Shown one piece after another: positions 7,333 to 14,524 of a DNA stretch of 15,235 bases. Position 1 is the stretch's first letter; the number at the start of each line of letters is the position of its first letter. Position numbers and translations under genes: made by a program. The notes beneath the pieces are model-generated. The model saw nothing but the letters and a program-made list of their open reading frames with translations, searched no databases and was not told where the DNA came from. Origin of the DNA: an uncultured Micrococcales bacterium (lineage in GTDB: Bacteria > Actinomycetota > Actinomycetes > Actinomycetales > Microbacteriaceae); NCBI GenBank assembly GCA_903820955.1, contig CAIJJH010000096.1, positions 1 to 15,235 of the forward strand, written 5' to 3'.

Positions 7333-7350
7333 TTTCACTTCACTTTTCAC
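7333..7350. promoter_or_regulatory. Candidate regulator site A, GTGA-type repeats facing the eboE-like gene
   Basis: On the minus strand the site reads GTGAAAAGTGAAGTGAAA, with three GTGAA/GTGAAA units about 8 and 5 bp apart. It would cover roughly the -35 region of the eboE-like promoter. Site B at 7412-7433 carries the same box on the other strand. Confidence 0.4.
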
Positions 7351-7411
7351 ATGGCCGTAACAACAAAACCAGCAAATATTCAACAAATAGTGAGTTTCTT
7401 AAGCCGACTCT

Positions 7412-7433
7412 GTAAAGTGAGTGTAAAGAGTGA
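7412..7433. promoter_or_regulatory. Candidate regulator site B, GTAAAGTGA-type repeats facing the XRE-cupin gene
   Basis: The plus strand reads GTAAAGTGA followed by GTGTAAAGAGTGA. It is an inverted copy of site A in looser form (AAAGTGA followed by GTG). It ends 34 bp before the regulator's start codon, the usual place for autoregulation. Binding by the XRE-cupin protein is inferred from position. Confidence 0.4.
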
Positions 7434-7467
7434 CTGCGCCTTTTGCGCAAATTTTGGAGGATACTCG

Positions 7468-8184
7468 GTGCAATTCGACATAGGTGATGAGCTCAGACGA
7501 GTACGCCTTTCACGAAAACTCAGCCTCAGAAGTGTTGCGAGCGCGATCGGGGTATCTGCCAGCCTTCTCTCTCAGGTCGAGACCGGCAAGACTCAACCTT
7601 CGGTTAGCACGCTTTACACCTTGGTAAATCACCTGGGAATCTCACTCGACGGCCTTATGAAAGGCCGCGTCCAGGGTCAAGACTCTGGTGAGATCTCTGG
7701 CTACGAGGATGGACACCACGGAATTGTTCAGCGTCGAAGCGAAAACCCAACCATCGAAATGGAAAACGGAGTTGTTTGGGAGCGTCTTGCCGATGGAGGC
7801 AAAGATGACGCCGACCCGCTAATGGTCACCTACGAACCAGGAAGCTCTAGTTCCGTAGAGGCAAAAATGATGCGCCATGACGCAATCGAATACGGGGTCA
7901 TCATCGAAGGCACTCTCACCCTGCGGATCGAGTCCGACGTTCACGAACTTTACCCGGGTGATTCGTTTAGCTTCGATGCAAACCGGCTACACATGTATGA
8001 AAACAATTCGGCCAAAGCTGCCAGAGGAATCTGGTTCGTCATCGGCAACAAGAATGCTGACTCTCAGAACTTAAGCAACTTGGGCCCGGCCAAAGCGGGA
8101 GGCCCAAGTCTGCCCGCGAAGTCTGCCGTTGAGGTACTAAACGTCATGGGTGACGCAAAGGCCCGAAAGTTGCGCAAGCAGTAG
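7468..8184 (+). CDS. XRE-family transcriptional regulator with C-terminal cupin sensor
   Basis: This 238-aa one-component regulator pairs a DNA-binding HTH_3 domain (about 5-64, with SLRSVASAIGVSASLLSQVETGKTQPS over the recognition helices) with a small cupin barrel (about 118-190) that probably senses a metabolite. Cupin features include RHDAIEYGVIIEG (136-148), YPGDSFSFDANRLHMYEN (162-179) and His175 near the usual metal site. I chose GTG 7468 because GGAGG (7456-7460) lies 7 nt upstream and the HTH begins at once. The frame is open back to 7327, but that would add a 47-residue cysteine-containing tail not expected in the family. The gene diverges from the eboE-like operon with paired repeats between them, so it most likely controls that operon and itself. 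Confidence 0.88.
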   Translation: MQFDIGDELRRVRLSRKLSLRSVASAIGVSASLLSQVETGKTQPSVSTLYTLVNHLGISLDGLMKGRVQGQDSGEISGYEDGHHGIVQRRSENPTIEMENGVVWERLADGGKDDADPLMVTYEPGSSSSVEAKMMRHDAIEYGVIIEGTLTLRIESDVHELYPGDSFSFDANRLHMYENNSAKAARGIWFVIGNKNADSQNLSNLGPAKAGGPSLPAKSAVEVLNVMGDAKARKLRKQ

Positions 8185-8193
8185 CTCGAGCTA
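8182..8193. repeat. Perfect 12-bp palindrome containing both convergent stop codons
   Basis: TAGCTCGAGCTA is identical to its reverse complement. Its two ends are the TAG stops of the XRE-cupin gene (plus) and of the E2 gene (minus), which are separated by only 6 bp. It has no loop and no T-tract, so it is not an obvious terminator. Confidence 0.6.
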
Positions 8194-9426
8194 AACCAAC
8201 ATACTCAACGGGTTTTCGATGCGGTGGACGAACGCCGCCAACCACTGAGCCGCCAAAGCGCCGTCGACTGCTCGGTGATCTGCCGAAAGGGTTACCGTCA
8301 TCACATTTGCAACAACGACCTGGCCATCTTCGACAATCGCACGAGGTGACGCAGCGCCAATCGCAAGGATCCCAGACTGCGGAGGATTCAAAATTGCTGA
8401 AAATTCCTTCGTGCCAAACATTCCAAGATTGGTCACTGCGAAGCTTCCACCCTCAAGCTCTTCCTGACGAAGTTTGCCAGCACGTGCTCGACCAGCGAGC
8501 TCAGCGATTTCCATGCTCAGGTTGCTGAGCGTGCGCTTCTCAACGCCACGAATAACCGGTGTCAGCAATCCGCCCTCGGTTGCTACGGCAACGGCGATGT
8601 CTGCGGATTCAAATTTGTGCATTGCATCTGGGCTCCAGATGACATTAGCCTCCGGCACGTCCACCAAGGCTGACGCAACTGCCTTTACGACGAAATCGTT
8701 GACAGAAATTTTGACCACCGAAGTCTCGTTGATGCGCTTGCGCAGTTCCATCAGGCCGTCGACTTTGCAGTCAGCGGTGACGTAAAAGTGAGGCACTGTC
8801 GACTTGCTCTCGGTGAGGCGACGCGCAATGGCCCGGCGCATTCCTGAGTGCGGCACGGTCACGTAACTACTCGAGAATTCCTGTGTAGCGATTGCCGAAC
8901 TGGTGACCGGCTGGGCTGCTAGACCTCTGGTCAGGAACTCCTCGAAATCGCGGCGAACCACGCGCCCGTAGGGGCCGGTGCCGACTATTTGGTCGAGATC
9001 GATCCCCCGGTCAGCGCTCAGTTTGCGAACTAGAGGACTAACAAACTGCCGTTCACCAGCGACTTGAGCCGTGACAGGCTCGTGAATCGTTGGCGTCGCT
9101 TGAGTCTCTTGCGCCTCGGGAGGCAATACGCTCGGAGCAACAACGCTCGCTCCGCCAATAAGTGCGTCACCAGCCGACCCATCCTCCCCGGCAGCGAGCA
9201 AAATCACAATTGGTGCGCCGACTTCAACCGGTGAGCCATCGGCAACCAGAATCTTGTAAACGGTTCCCTCTGCGTCTGAGACGTAGTCCACTACGGCCTT
9301 CTCGGTTTCCATCTCGGCGATCACGTCGCCGATCTTGACCTGGTCACCGACTGCGATCTGCCACTTTGAAAGCACGACTTCGGTAGCTCCGGCAGCAACC
9401 TCAGGCATTCGAATCAGCGTTGCCAT
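8191..9426 (-). CDS. 2-Oxoacid dehydrogenase complex E2, dihydrolipoamide acyltransferase
   Basis: This 411-aa cytoplasmic core protein of a 2-oxoacid dehydrogenase complex passes the acyl group from lipoate to coenzyme A. Domain order is canonical. One lipoyl domain (about 1-80) has the lipoylated lysine in METEKA (Lys43). An Ala/Pro-rich linker (about 81-125) follows, then the peripheral-subunit-binding domain (about 128-165, VSPLVRKLSADRGIDL and GTGPYGRVVRRD), then the catalytic domain (about 188-411). The active-site motif is DHRAVDG with His384 and Asp388; FAVTNLGMFG (329-338) is also conserved. The ATG overlaps the E1 stop by one base (TAATG), so the two are translated together. The acyl substrate is not determined: acetoin, pyruvate and branched-chain complexes share this layout. 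E3 must be encoded elsewhere. Confidence 0.92.
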   Translation of the reverse strand: MATLIRMPEVAAGATEVVLSKWQIAVGDQVKIGDVIAEMETEKAVVDYVSDAEGTVYKILVADGSPVEVGAPIVILLAAGEDGSAGDALIGGASVVAPSVLPPEAQETQATPTIHEPVTAQVAGERQFVSPLVRKLSADRGIDLDQIVGTGPYGRVVRRDFEEFLTRGLAAQPVTSSAIATQEFSSSYVTVPHSGMRRAIARRLTESKSTVPHFYVTADCKVDGLMELRKRINETSVVKISVNDFVVKAVASALVDVPEANVIWSPDAMHKFESADIAVAVATEGGLLTPVIRGVEKRTLSNLSMEIAELAGRARAGKLRQEELEGGSFAVTNLGMFGTKEFSAILNPPQSGILAIGAASPRAIVEDGQVVVANVMTVTLSADHRAVDGALAAQWLAAFVHRIENPLSMLV

Positions 9427-11615
9427 TAGTTTTTACCAAACCCTTCAGTCACGCGCTTCAGCCCGGCAACGACCTCTTCGGTTTTTGCGATGGCTGCTCG
9501 CTCTAGCACCTTCGAGATGCTCGGTGACGCCTCGCCTCCGTGAACTCTGGCGATGGGTTGATCTAGGTAATCGAAGTAGCGACGCTGTAGCTCGTCGGCC
9601 AGCCAACTGCCATAGCTGGTGCCCTGAGCCCCTTGTTCAACGATCAGTACTGCATTGGTCTTTTTGATGCTCGCCTCGATTGTCTCCCAGTCGATGCTTG
9701 CCCGGTCTAGCCACCTGAGGTCAATAACTTCTGCATCAATGCCAGTTTGTTCAACCGCCTCGAGCGAGTGATTGACCATAGATAGATAAGTCAAAATCGT
9801 TAGGTCGCTACCCGGACGCTTTATTGCAGCTTTTCCGAAAGGAATCTGATAGTCGTAGTCACCGATAGCGATTTCGCCCTTTGAGGCGTACAGATCAACG
9901 TGCTCTATGACCAAGACCGGGTCTTCAAGGGCCAAAGCGGCATTCATGAGACCAATGTAGTCGAAGGGGTTGGAAGCGGCGACGATGCGCCAGCCAGGTG
10001 AAGTGGCAAATATTCCCGCTGGATCCATCAGGTGCTGTGAGCCATAGCCTGAACCCATGGCAACCTTGGTTCTGATCACCACTGGTACAGCCGCATCGCC
10101 ACCGAACATGTGGCGAGCTTTGCCAATCTGGTTGAAAACCTGGTCAGCGGCCACCCACATAAAGTCTGGGTACATAAATTCGACTACAGGGCGGAACCGG
10201 CCGTCCAAGGCCATGCCTCCCCCTAGTCCGGCGAATGCGTTTTCACTAATCGGGGTTCCTAGAACTCGGTCAGGGAACTTTTCAACCAATCCCTTCGTTG
10301 CACCGTTCGTACCGCCCTTGAGTCGGTGAACGTCTTCACCAAGCACAACGATGCGCGAGTCGGTCTCCATGCGCCGATCCATCACGGCCGCAACGGCGTC
10401 CACGAATCGAACTTCCTCTTTGGCCCCTGGGTGAGTAGCGAATTCTTCTGTTCGGGCACCGTTCAGCTCTCGAGCATCGCCTCGAACTCCCACGTTTACG
10501 AAGTCAACGCTTGGCCAAAGGTCGTCGCGAATCTTTCTTGATCCGGGTTTGCCATTTGGGTCTGCTTCTAGAAGTTGAGTGACGGCAAACTCCATGGCAG
10601 CCTGTGCTTGAGCTCGCACCTGGTCAACCTGTTGCTGGTCAATGAGCCCAAGAGTGATCATCTCGTTTGCGACTCTCACCAGTGGATCTCTCCCCCGCCA
10701 AGCCTCTTCTTCTTCCTTTGGTCGATAACCAAAGGCGCTGCCCGGAAACGGTCCGTTCTGGTGGAAGAAGCGATAGACCTCGGCCTCGATGATTGCCGGG
10801 CCTTTGCCCGCGCGAACGTGCTCGGCGATTTCTTGCATGGCGAGGTGCACGGCCAACGGGTCCATGCCGTCTACGCGCCAGCTAGGAATACCAAAACCGG
10901 TTCCACGCCCAGAGAGTCGCTCTTCGGCGGTGACTTCTGAAACATGGGTAGACACCGCGTAGAGGTTGTTTTCGATGAAGAAAACAAGCGGGATCTTCCA
11001 GGCGGCGACCAGGTTCATGGTTTCTAGAACCGAACCGATATTCACAGCGCCATCGCCGAAATAACTCACCGTTAGGTCGGTGGTGGCCGAATGCTGTTGC
11101 GCCCAAGCGTTTCCGGCTCCAAGCGGGACGCCTCCGCCAACGATCGCGTTTGTTCCGAGAGCGCCGGCTTCCTTCCACTGCAGGTGCATTGACCCTCCGC
11201 GGCCGCGGCAGTACCCCTGCGCCAGCCCTAGGATTTCGGCGAGAGTGCGCTGGAGAACTTCCTGAATGGCCGGGTTTACCAAGTTTGTGACGTCTAGCCC
11301 GTTTGGTGCCACAAAGCCGATGGCCTTTGCAAGAAACTGGTGGTGCCCGCGGTGTGAACCGTTGACCGCATCGGATCCCCGAAGCCCGACAATCGAACCC
11401 ACTGCTCCGCCCTCTTGACCAATGCTCGAGTGTGCCGGGCCGTGAACCAGACCTTCGCCTGCTAGCTGCAGAACGGTCTCTTCGAACGCACGAATGAGGT
11501 GCATCTGACCGAGCATATTCTCGAGTAGGCCTGGGTCTGCGTCGCGCCAATCCTGTGGCGTGGTTCGCAGCTCAATCCAAGGCTCTTTCGGTGAGAGCTG
11601 AATCTTCTCGGTCAT
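9426..11615 (-). CDS. Thiamine-diphosphate 2-oxoacid dehydrogenase E1, fused alpha and beta subunits
   Basis: This 729-aa enzyme decarboxylates a 2-oxoacid on thiamine diphosphate and reductively acylates the E2 lipoyl group. The N-terminal half (about 1-375) is an E1-alpha with the ThDP/Mg motif GDGAVNIG (187-194) closed by ENN (215-217), plus GCRGRGGSMH-like phosphorylation-loop residues at about 137-144. The C-terminal half (about 400-729) is an E1-beta with LGEDV (425-429), GTPISE (453-458), EFMYPDF (479-485), His528 in GSQHLMD and EHVDLY (571-576). The ATG at 11615 has GGAG (rc of 11622-11625) 6 nt upstream; an in-frame TTG at 11654 lies in the predicted promoter. The alpha and beta parts are separate chains in most acetoin, branched-chain and many pyruvate complexes. 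The substrate is unknown, but a product of the surrounding catabolic genes is plausible. Confidence 0.92.
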   Translation of the reverse strand: MTEKIQLSPKEPWIELRTTPQDWRDADPGLLENMLGQMHLIRAFEETVLQLAGEGLVHGPAHSSIGQEGGAVGSIVGLRGSDAVNGSHRGHHQFLAKAIGFVAPNGLDVTNLVNPAIQEVLQRTLAEILGLAQGYCRGRGGSMHLQWKEAGALGTNAIVGGGVPLGAGNAWAQQHSATTDLTVSYFGDGAVNIGSVLETMNLVAAWKIPLVFFIENNLYAVSTHVSEVTAEERLSGRGTGFGIPSWRVDGMDPLAVHLAMQEIAEHVRAGKGPAIIEAEVYRFFHQNGPFPGSAFGYRPKEEEEAWRGRDPLVRVANEMITLGLIDQQQVDQVRAQAQAAMEFAVTQLLEADPNGKPGSRKIRDDLWPSVDFVNVGVRGDARELNGARTEEFATHPGAKEEVRFVDAVAAVMDRRMETDSRIVVLGEDVHRLKGGTNGATKGLVEKFPDRVLGTPISENAFAGLGGGMALDGRFRPVVEFMYPDFMWVAADQVFNQIGKARHMFGGDAAVPVVIRTKVAMGSGYGSQHLMDPAGIFATSPGWRIVAASNPFDYIGLMNAALALEDPVLVIEHVDLYASKGEIAIGDYDYQIPFGKAAIKRPGSDLTILTYLSMVNHSLEAVEQTGIDAEVIDLRWLDRASIDWETIEASIKKTNAVLIVEQGAQGTSYGSWLADELQRRYFDYLDQPIARVHGGEASPSISKVLERAAIAKTEEVVAGLKRVTEGFGKN

Positions 11616-11653
11616 CGTTGACTCCAACGTCAGGGTGGTGTTATCTAAACTCA

Positions 11654-11683
11654 AGAATAGCCAAATGTATCCAATCCAATCAA
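11654..11683 (-). promoter_or_regulatory. Predicted promoter of the E1-E2 operon
   Basis: On the minus strand, TTGATT (rc of 11678-11683) and TATTCT (rc of 11654-11659) are 18 bp apart, each matching 4 of 6 consensus positions. Transcription would start near 11647, about 30 nt before the ATG at 11615. The spacer contains the TTGGATACAT box at 11665-11674. Confidence 0.4.
11665..11674. promoter_or_regulatory. Candidate GntR/FCD operator copy 1 (ATGTATCCAA)
   Basis: The core TG-N4-CA (TGTATCCA) fits the half-palindromic TNGTNNNACNA-like form typical of FCD-type GntR operators. It lies inside the spacer of the predicted E1-E2 promoter, where binding would block RNA polymerase. An identical 10-mer is at 11727-11736. 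The adjacent GntR gene is the obvious candidate regulator. Confidence 0.5.
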
Positions 11684-11726
11684 ATAATTAGCAAAATACT
11701 TATAAAACTGTGATTTATACGGCATT

Positions 11727-11736
11727 ATGTATCCAA
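11727..11736. promoter_or_regulatory. Candidate GntR/FCD operator copy 2 (ATGTATCCAA)
   Basis: This is the same 10-mer and orientation as at 11665-11674, 62 bp away (about six helical turns, so on the same face of the DNA). It sits 20 bp before the VOC start codon. A TATAAA at 11701-11706 may be the -10 box of the rightward promoter, which would place this copy just downstream of the transcription start. Confidence 0.5.
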
Positions 11737-11755
11737 AGAGGATGTTAGGGGCGAA

Positions 11756-12292
11756 ATGACTAAAGGAATACCCACGCTTCGTGGAACCGACCACATCGGG
11801 TTCACAGTTCCCGACATCGAAGAAGCGACGATCTTCTTTAGAGACGTAATTGGTTGCGAACTTGTCTACAGCCTCGGGCCGTTTCAAAGTGACGATAACT
11901 GGATGGCCGATCACCTAAATGTGAACCCTCGCACAATCATGAAAGAGATTCGATTCTTCAGGTGCCAATTCGGTTCCAACTTTGAAATCTTCGAATACAA
12001 ATCGGCAGACGCGGACGTTTCAAGAACCCAACCGCGCAACAGCGACATCGGTGGTCACCACCTCTGCTTCTACGTCGATGACCTGGATGCGGCCATTGCC
12101 TACCTGAAGGAAAACAACATCCGAATTTTGGGCGAACCCACCAAGAGCTCTAACGCCAGCCTGGGTCAAACCTGGGTTTACTTTCTGAGCCCATGGGGTA
12201 TGCAGTTCGAACTTTGCAGCTACCCAACTGGCAAGGCCTACGAGAAAGACGCAAAGGTCAAATTGTGGCACCCAGCTCACCCAGCAGAGTAG
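11756..12292 (+). CDS. VOC-family metalloenzyme (glyoxalase/dioxygenase superfamily)
   Basis: This 178-aa soluble protein consists of paired beta-alpha-beta-beta-beta modules of the vicinal oxygen chelate superfamily, which includes glyoxalase I, methylmalonyl-CoA epimerase and extradiol dioxygenases. The N-module opens with LRGTDHIGFTVPDIEEATIF (8-27) and the C-module with GGHHLCFYVDDLDAAIAYL (99-117). Probable metal ligands at the four usual places are His13, Glu77 or Glu80 (FEIFEY), His101 or His102, and Glu152 (QFELCS). The site therefore looks complete. The ATG at 11756 follows AGGGG (11747-11751) by 4 nt. It is co-transcribed with the GntR gene, which overlaps its last 28 bp, and diverges from the E1-E2 operon. 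Family membership does not fix the reaction: isomerase, epimerase, lyase or dioxygenase are all possible. Confidence 0.85.
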   Translation: MTKGIPTLRGTDHIGFTVPDIEEATIFFRDVIGCELVYSLGPFQSDDNWMADHLNVNPRTIMKEIRFFRCQFGSNFEIFEYKSADADVSRTQPRNSDIGGHHLCFYVDDLDAAIAYLKENNIRILGEPTKSSNASLGQTWVYFLSPWGMQFELCSYPTGKAYEKDAKVKLWHPAHPAE

Positions 12293-12906
12293 CGCAAACT
12301 CTTCGCGAGGAGATCCTCGACGGAACCTTAGCTCCTGGCGAACGCCTGCGACAGGAAGACATCGCGTTGCGCTTTGGCGCAAGTAGGCAACCGGTCCGCG
12401 ATGCGCTGCGCCTACTAGAAGGCGATGGACTAGTAACCATGGTCGCCAATGCCGGCGCTTGGGTTTCGAAACTTTCCGAGAGCGAGTGCTACGAGGCATA
12501 TCAGGTGCGCGAGCGCCTCGAGCCGCTTCTGATCTCGCAAAGCATCCCTCACCTGAAGCCGGCCCAGATACAGCGATTGACCGAGCTGGTTTCTGAAATC
12601 GAAAAGTCCAGCGACCTAGAGCAGTTTCTGAGGCTCGATCGGGAGTTTCACTTGCTTTCATACGCCGGAGCCGAGACAGGTATGCTGCGAGAGTTCGTCG
12701 AGCGAATCTGGAATACCACCCAGCACTACCGGCGAGCCTTTGCCAAATTGAATGGTTTTGCGACCTCAGAGGTGACCCACATGGAACACAAGTTGATCTT
12801 GGACGGAATCATTCGCAATGATTCGCCTCAGGTAGAGAAGGTGCTCGAGACGCACATCCGCAGAACGCGAATCACGCTGTCAGAGCACAAGGAAATATTC
12901 AACTGA
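12265..12906 (+). CDS. GntR-family transcriptional regulator, FCD subfamily
   Basis: This 213-aa regulator has an N-terminal winged helix (about 5-70: REEILDGTLAPGERLRQEDI, then ASRQPVRDALRLLEGDGLV) and a C-terminal all-helical FCD ligand domain (about 77-205). Candidate FCD metal ligands are Asp125 and His129 (LDREFH), His175 (EHKLILDGI) and His197 (ETHIRR), so it probably binds a small organic acid through a metal ion. The start is a GTG at 12265 with AAAGG (12253-12257) 7 nt upstream, inside the end of the VOC gene. The longer frame back to 12193 lies wholly inside the VOC gene and adds no domain. Such regulators usually repress a neighbouring catabolic operon. The two boxes at 11665 and 11727 are its likely targets, so it would control both the E1-E2 and the VOC-gntR transcripts. 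Confidence 0.88.
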   Translation: MAPSSPSRVAQTLREEILDGTLAPGERLRQEDIALRFGASRQPVRDALRLLEGDGLVTMVANAGAWVSKLSESECYEAYQVRERLEPLLISQSIPHLKPAQIQRLTELVSEIEKSSDLEQFLRLDREFHLLSYAGAETGMLREFVERIWNTTQHYRRAFAKLNGFATSEVTHMEHKLILDGIIRNDSPQVEKVLETHIRRTRITLSEHKEIFN

Positions 12907-12921
12907 CCCAACGCCTAAGAG

Positions 12922-12953
12922 AAAACCCCGCCACCTATAGGTAGCGGGGTTTT
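12922..12953. terminator. Bidirectional intrinsic terminator between gntR and ilvC
   Basis: AAAACCCCGC (12922-12931) pairs with GCGGGGTTTT (12944-12953). One mismatch then three further pairs (ACC/GGT) extend it inward around a TATA loop. The A-run before and T-run after make it work on both strands. It lies 15 bp after the GntR stop and 13 bp beyond the ilvC stop, serving both convergent units. Confidence 0.9.
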
Positions 12954-12966
12954 CACCTAAGAATTA

Positions 12967-14016
<1,050 letters not shown>

Positions 14017-14020
14017 TTAG

Positions 14021-14524
14021 TTACTTGGCTACTTTCTCGGTGATGGATTTTGAGCCACGGCCCATTGCCAACACACCCGACTGCACCATTTCTTTGATGC
14101 CAAAGGGTTCGAGAATTTTGATGAAAGCTGCGCACTTTGATGTATCACCGGTGATTTCGATGATCAGTGCATCACTCACGACGTCGATGACGCGAGCCCT
14201 AAACAAGGTTACCGCCTCGAGCACCTGGCTACGGCTGGCGGCGTCGGTCTTCACCTTGATAAGCATGTGGTCGCGCTGAACCGAGTCTGGCTCGAGCTCG
14301 ACAATCTTGATTACGTTGATCAGTTTGTTCAGCTGCTTGGTCACCTGTTCGAGCGGAAGGCCGTCGACGCTGACCACAACTGTGATTCGGCTGAGCCCCT
14401 CGATCTCGCTGGCACCAACCGCAAGCGATTCGATGTTGAAGCCGCGGCGTGCGAAAAGACCGGCAACTCGGGTCAGTAGACCCGGCTTGTCTTCGACTAG
14501 AAGCGAAAGAACGTGTTTCGACAT
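14021..14524 (-). CDS. ilvN: Acetolactate synthase small (regulatory) subunit
   Basis: This 167-aa regulatory subunit activates the IlvB catalytic chain and gives valine feedback inhibition. The N-terminal ACT domain (about 3-75) begins HVLSLLVEDKPGLLTRVAGL and continues RRGFNIESLAVG, the standard effector-binding pattern. The C-terminal ALS_ss domain (about 84-160) contains ITGDTSKCAAFIKILEPFGI. Its length is normal for the short actinobacterial type. The ATG overlaps the ilvB stop by one base (TAATG), indicating coupled translation and matched subunit amounts. The symbol ilvH would be equally valid. Confidence 0.96.
   Translation of the reverse strand: MSKHVLSLLVEDKPGLLTRVAGLFARRGFNIESLAVGASEIEGLSRITVVVSVDGLPLEQVTKQLNKLINVIKIVELEPDSVQRDHMLIKVKTDAASRSQVLEAVTLFRARVIDVVSDALIIEITGDTSKCAAFIKILEPFGIKEMVQSGVLAMGRGSKSITEKVAK

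Larger units (their letters stand above)
7291..7467. promoter_or_regulatory. Divergent promoter region between eboE-like and XRE-cupin genes
   Basis: This 177-bp AT-rich region holds two clusters of GTGA/TCAC boxes in opposite orientation, listed separately. A possible leftward -10 box is TAAACT (rc of 7320-7325). No good -35 is seen where it would be expected (near 7343-7348), and that position is occupied by the first box cluster. This hints at activator-dependent or tightly repressed transcription of the eboE-like operon. Confidence 0.5.

Noticed and set aside
7327..7467. Upstream extension of the XRE-cupin protein by 47 residues
   Set aside because: The GTG at 7468 has an optimal GGAGG, and the extension would run through the repeat boxes that look regulatory.
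10882..11550. 222-codon minus-strand frame within the E1 gene
   Set aside because: It is very Arg-rich and is a shifted frame of the E1-alpha coding sequence, which carries the thiamine-diphosphate motif.
11616..11654. TTG start giving a 13-residue longer E1
   Set aside because: It falls within the predicted -10 region and has no ribosome site; the ATG at 11615 has GGAG at proper spacing.
12020..12661. 213-codon minus-strand frame opposite the VOC and gntR genes
   Set aside because: It spans two well-supported plus-strand genes, has no recognisable motif and no matching ribosome site.
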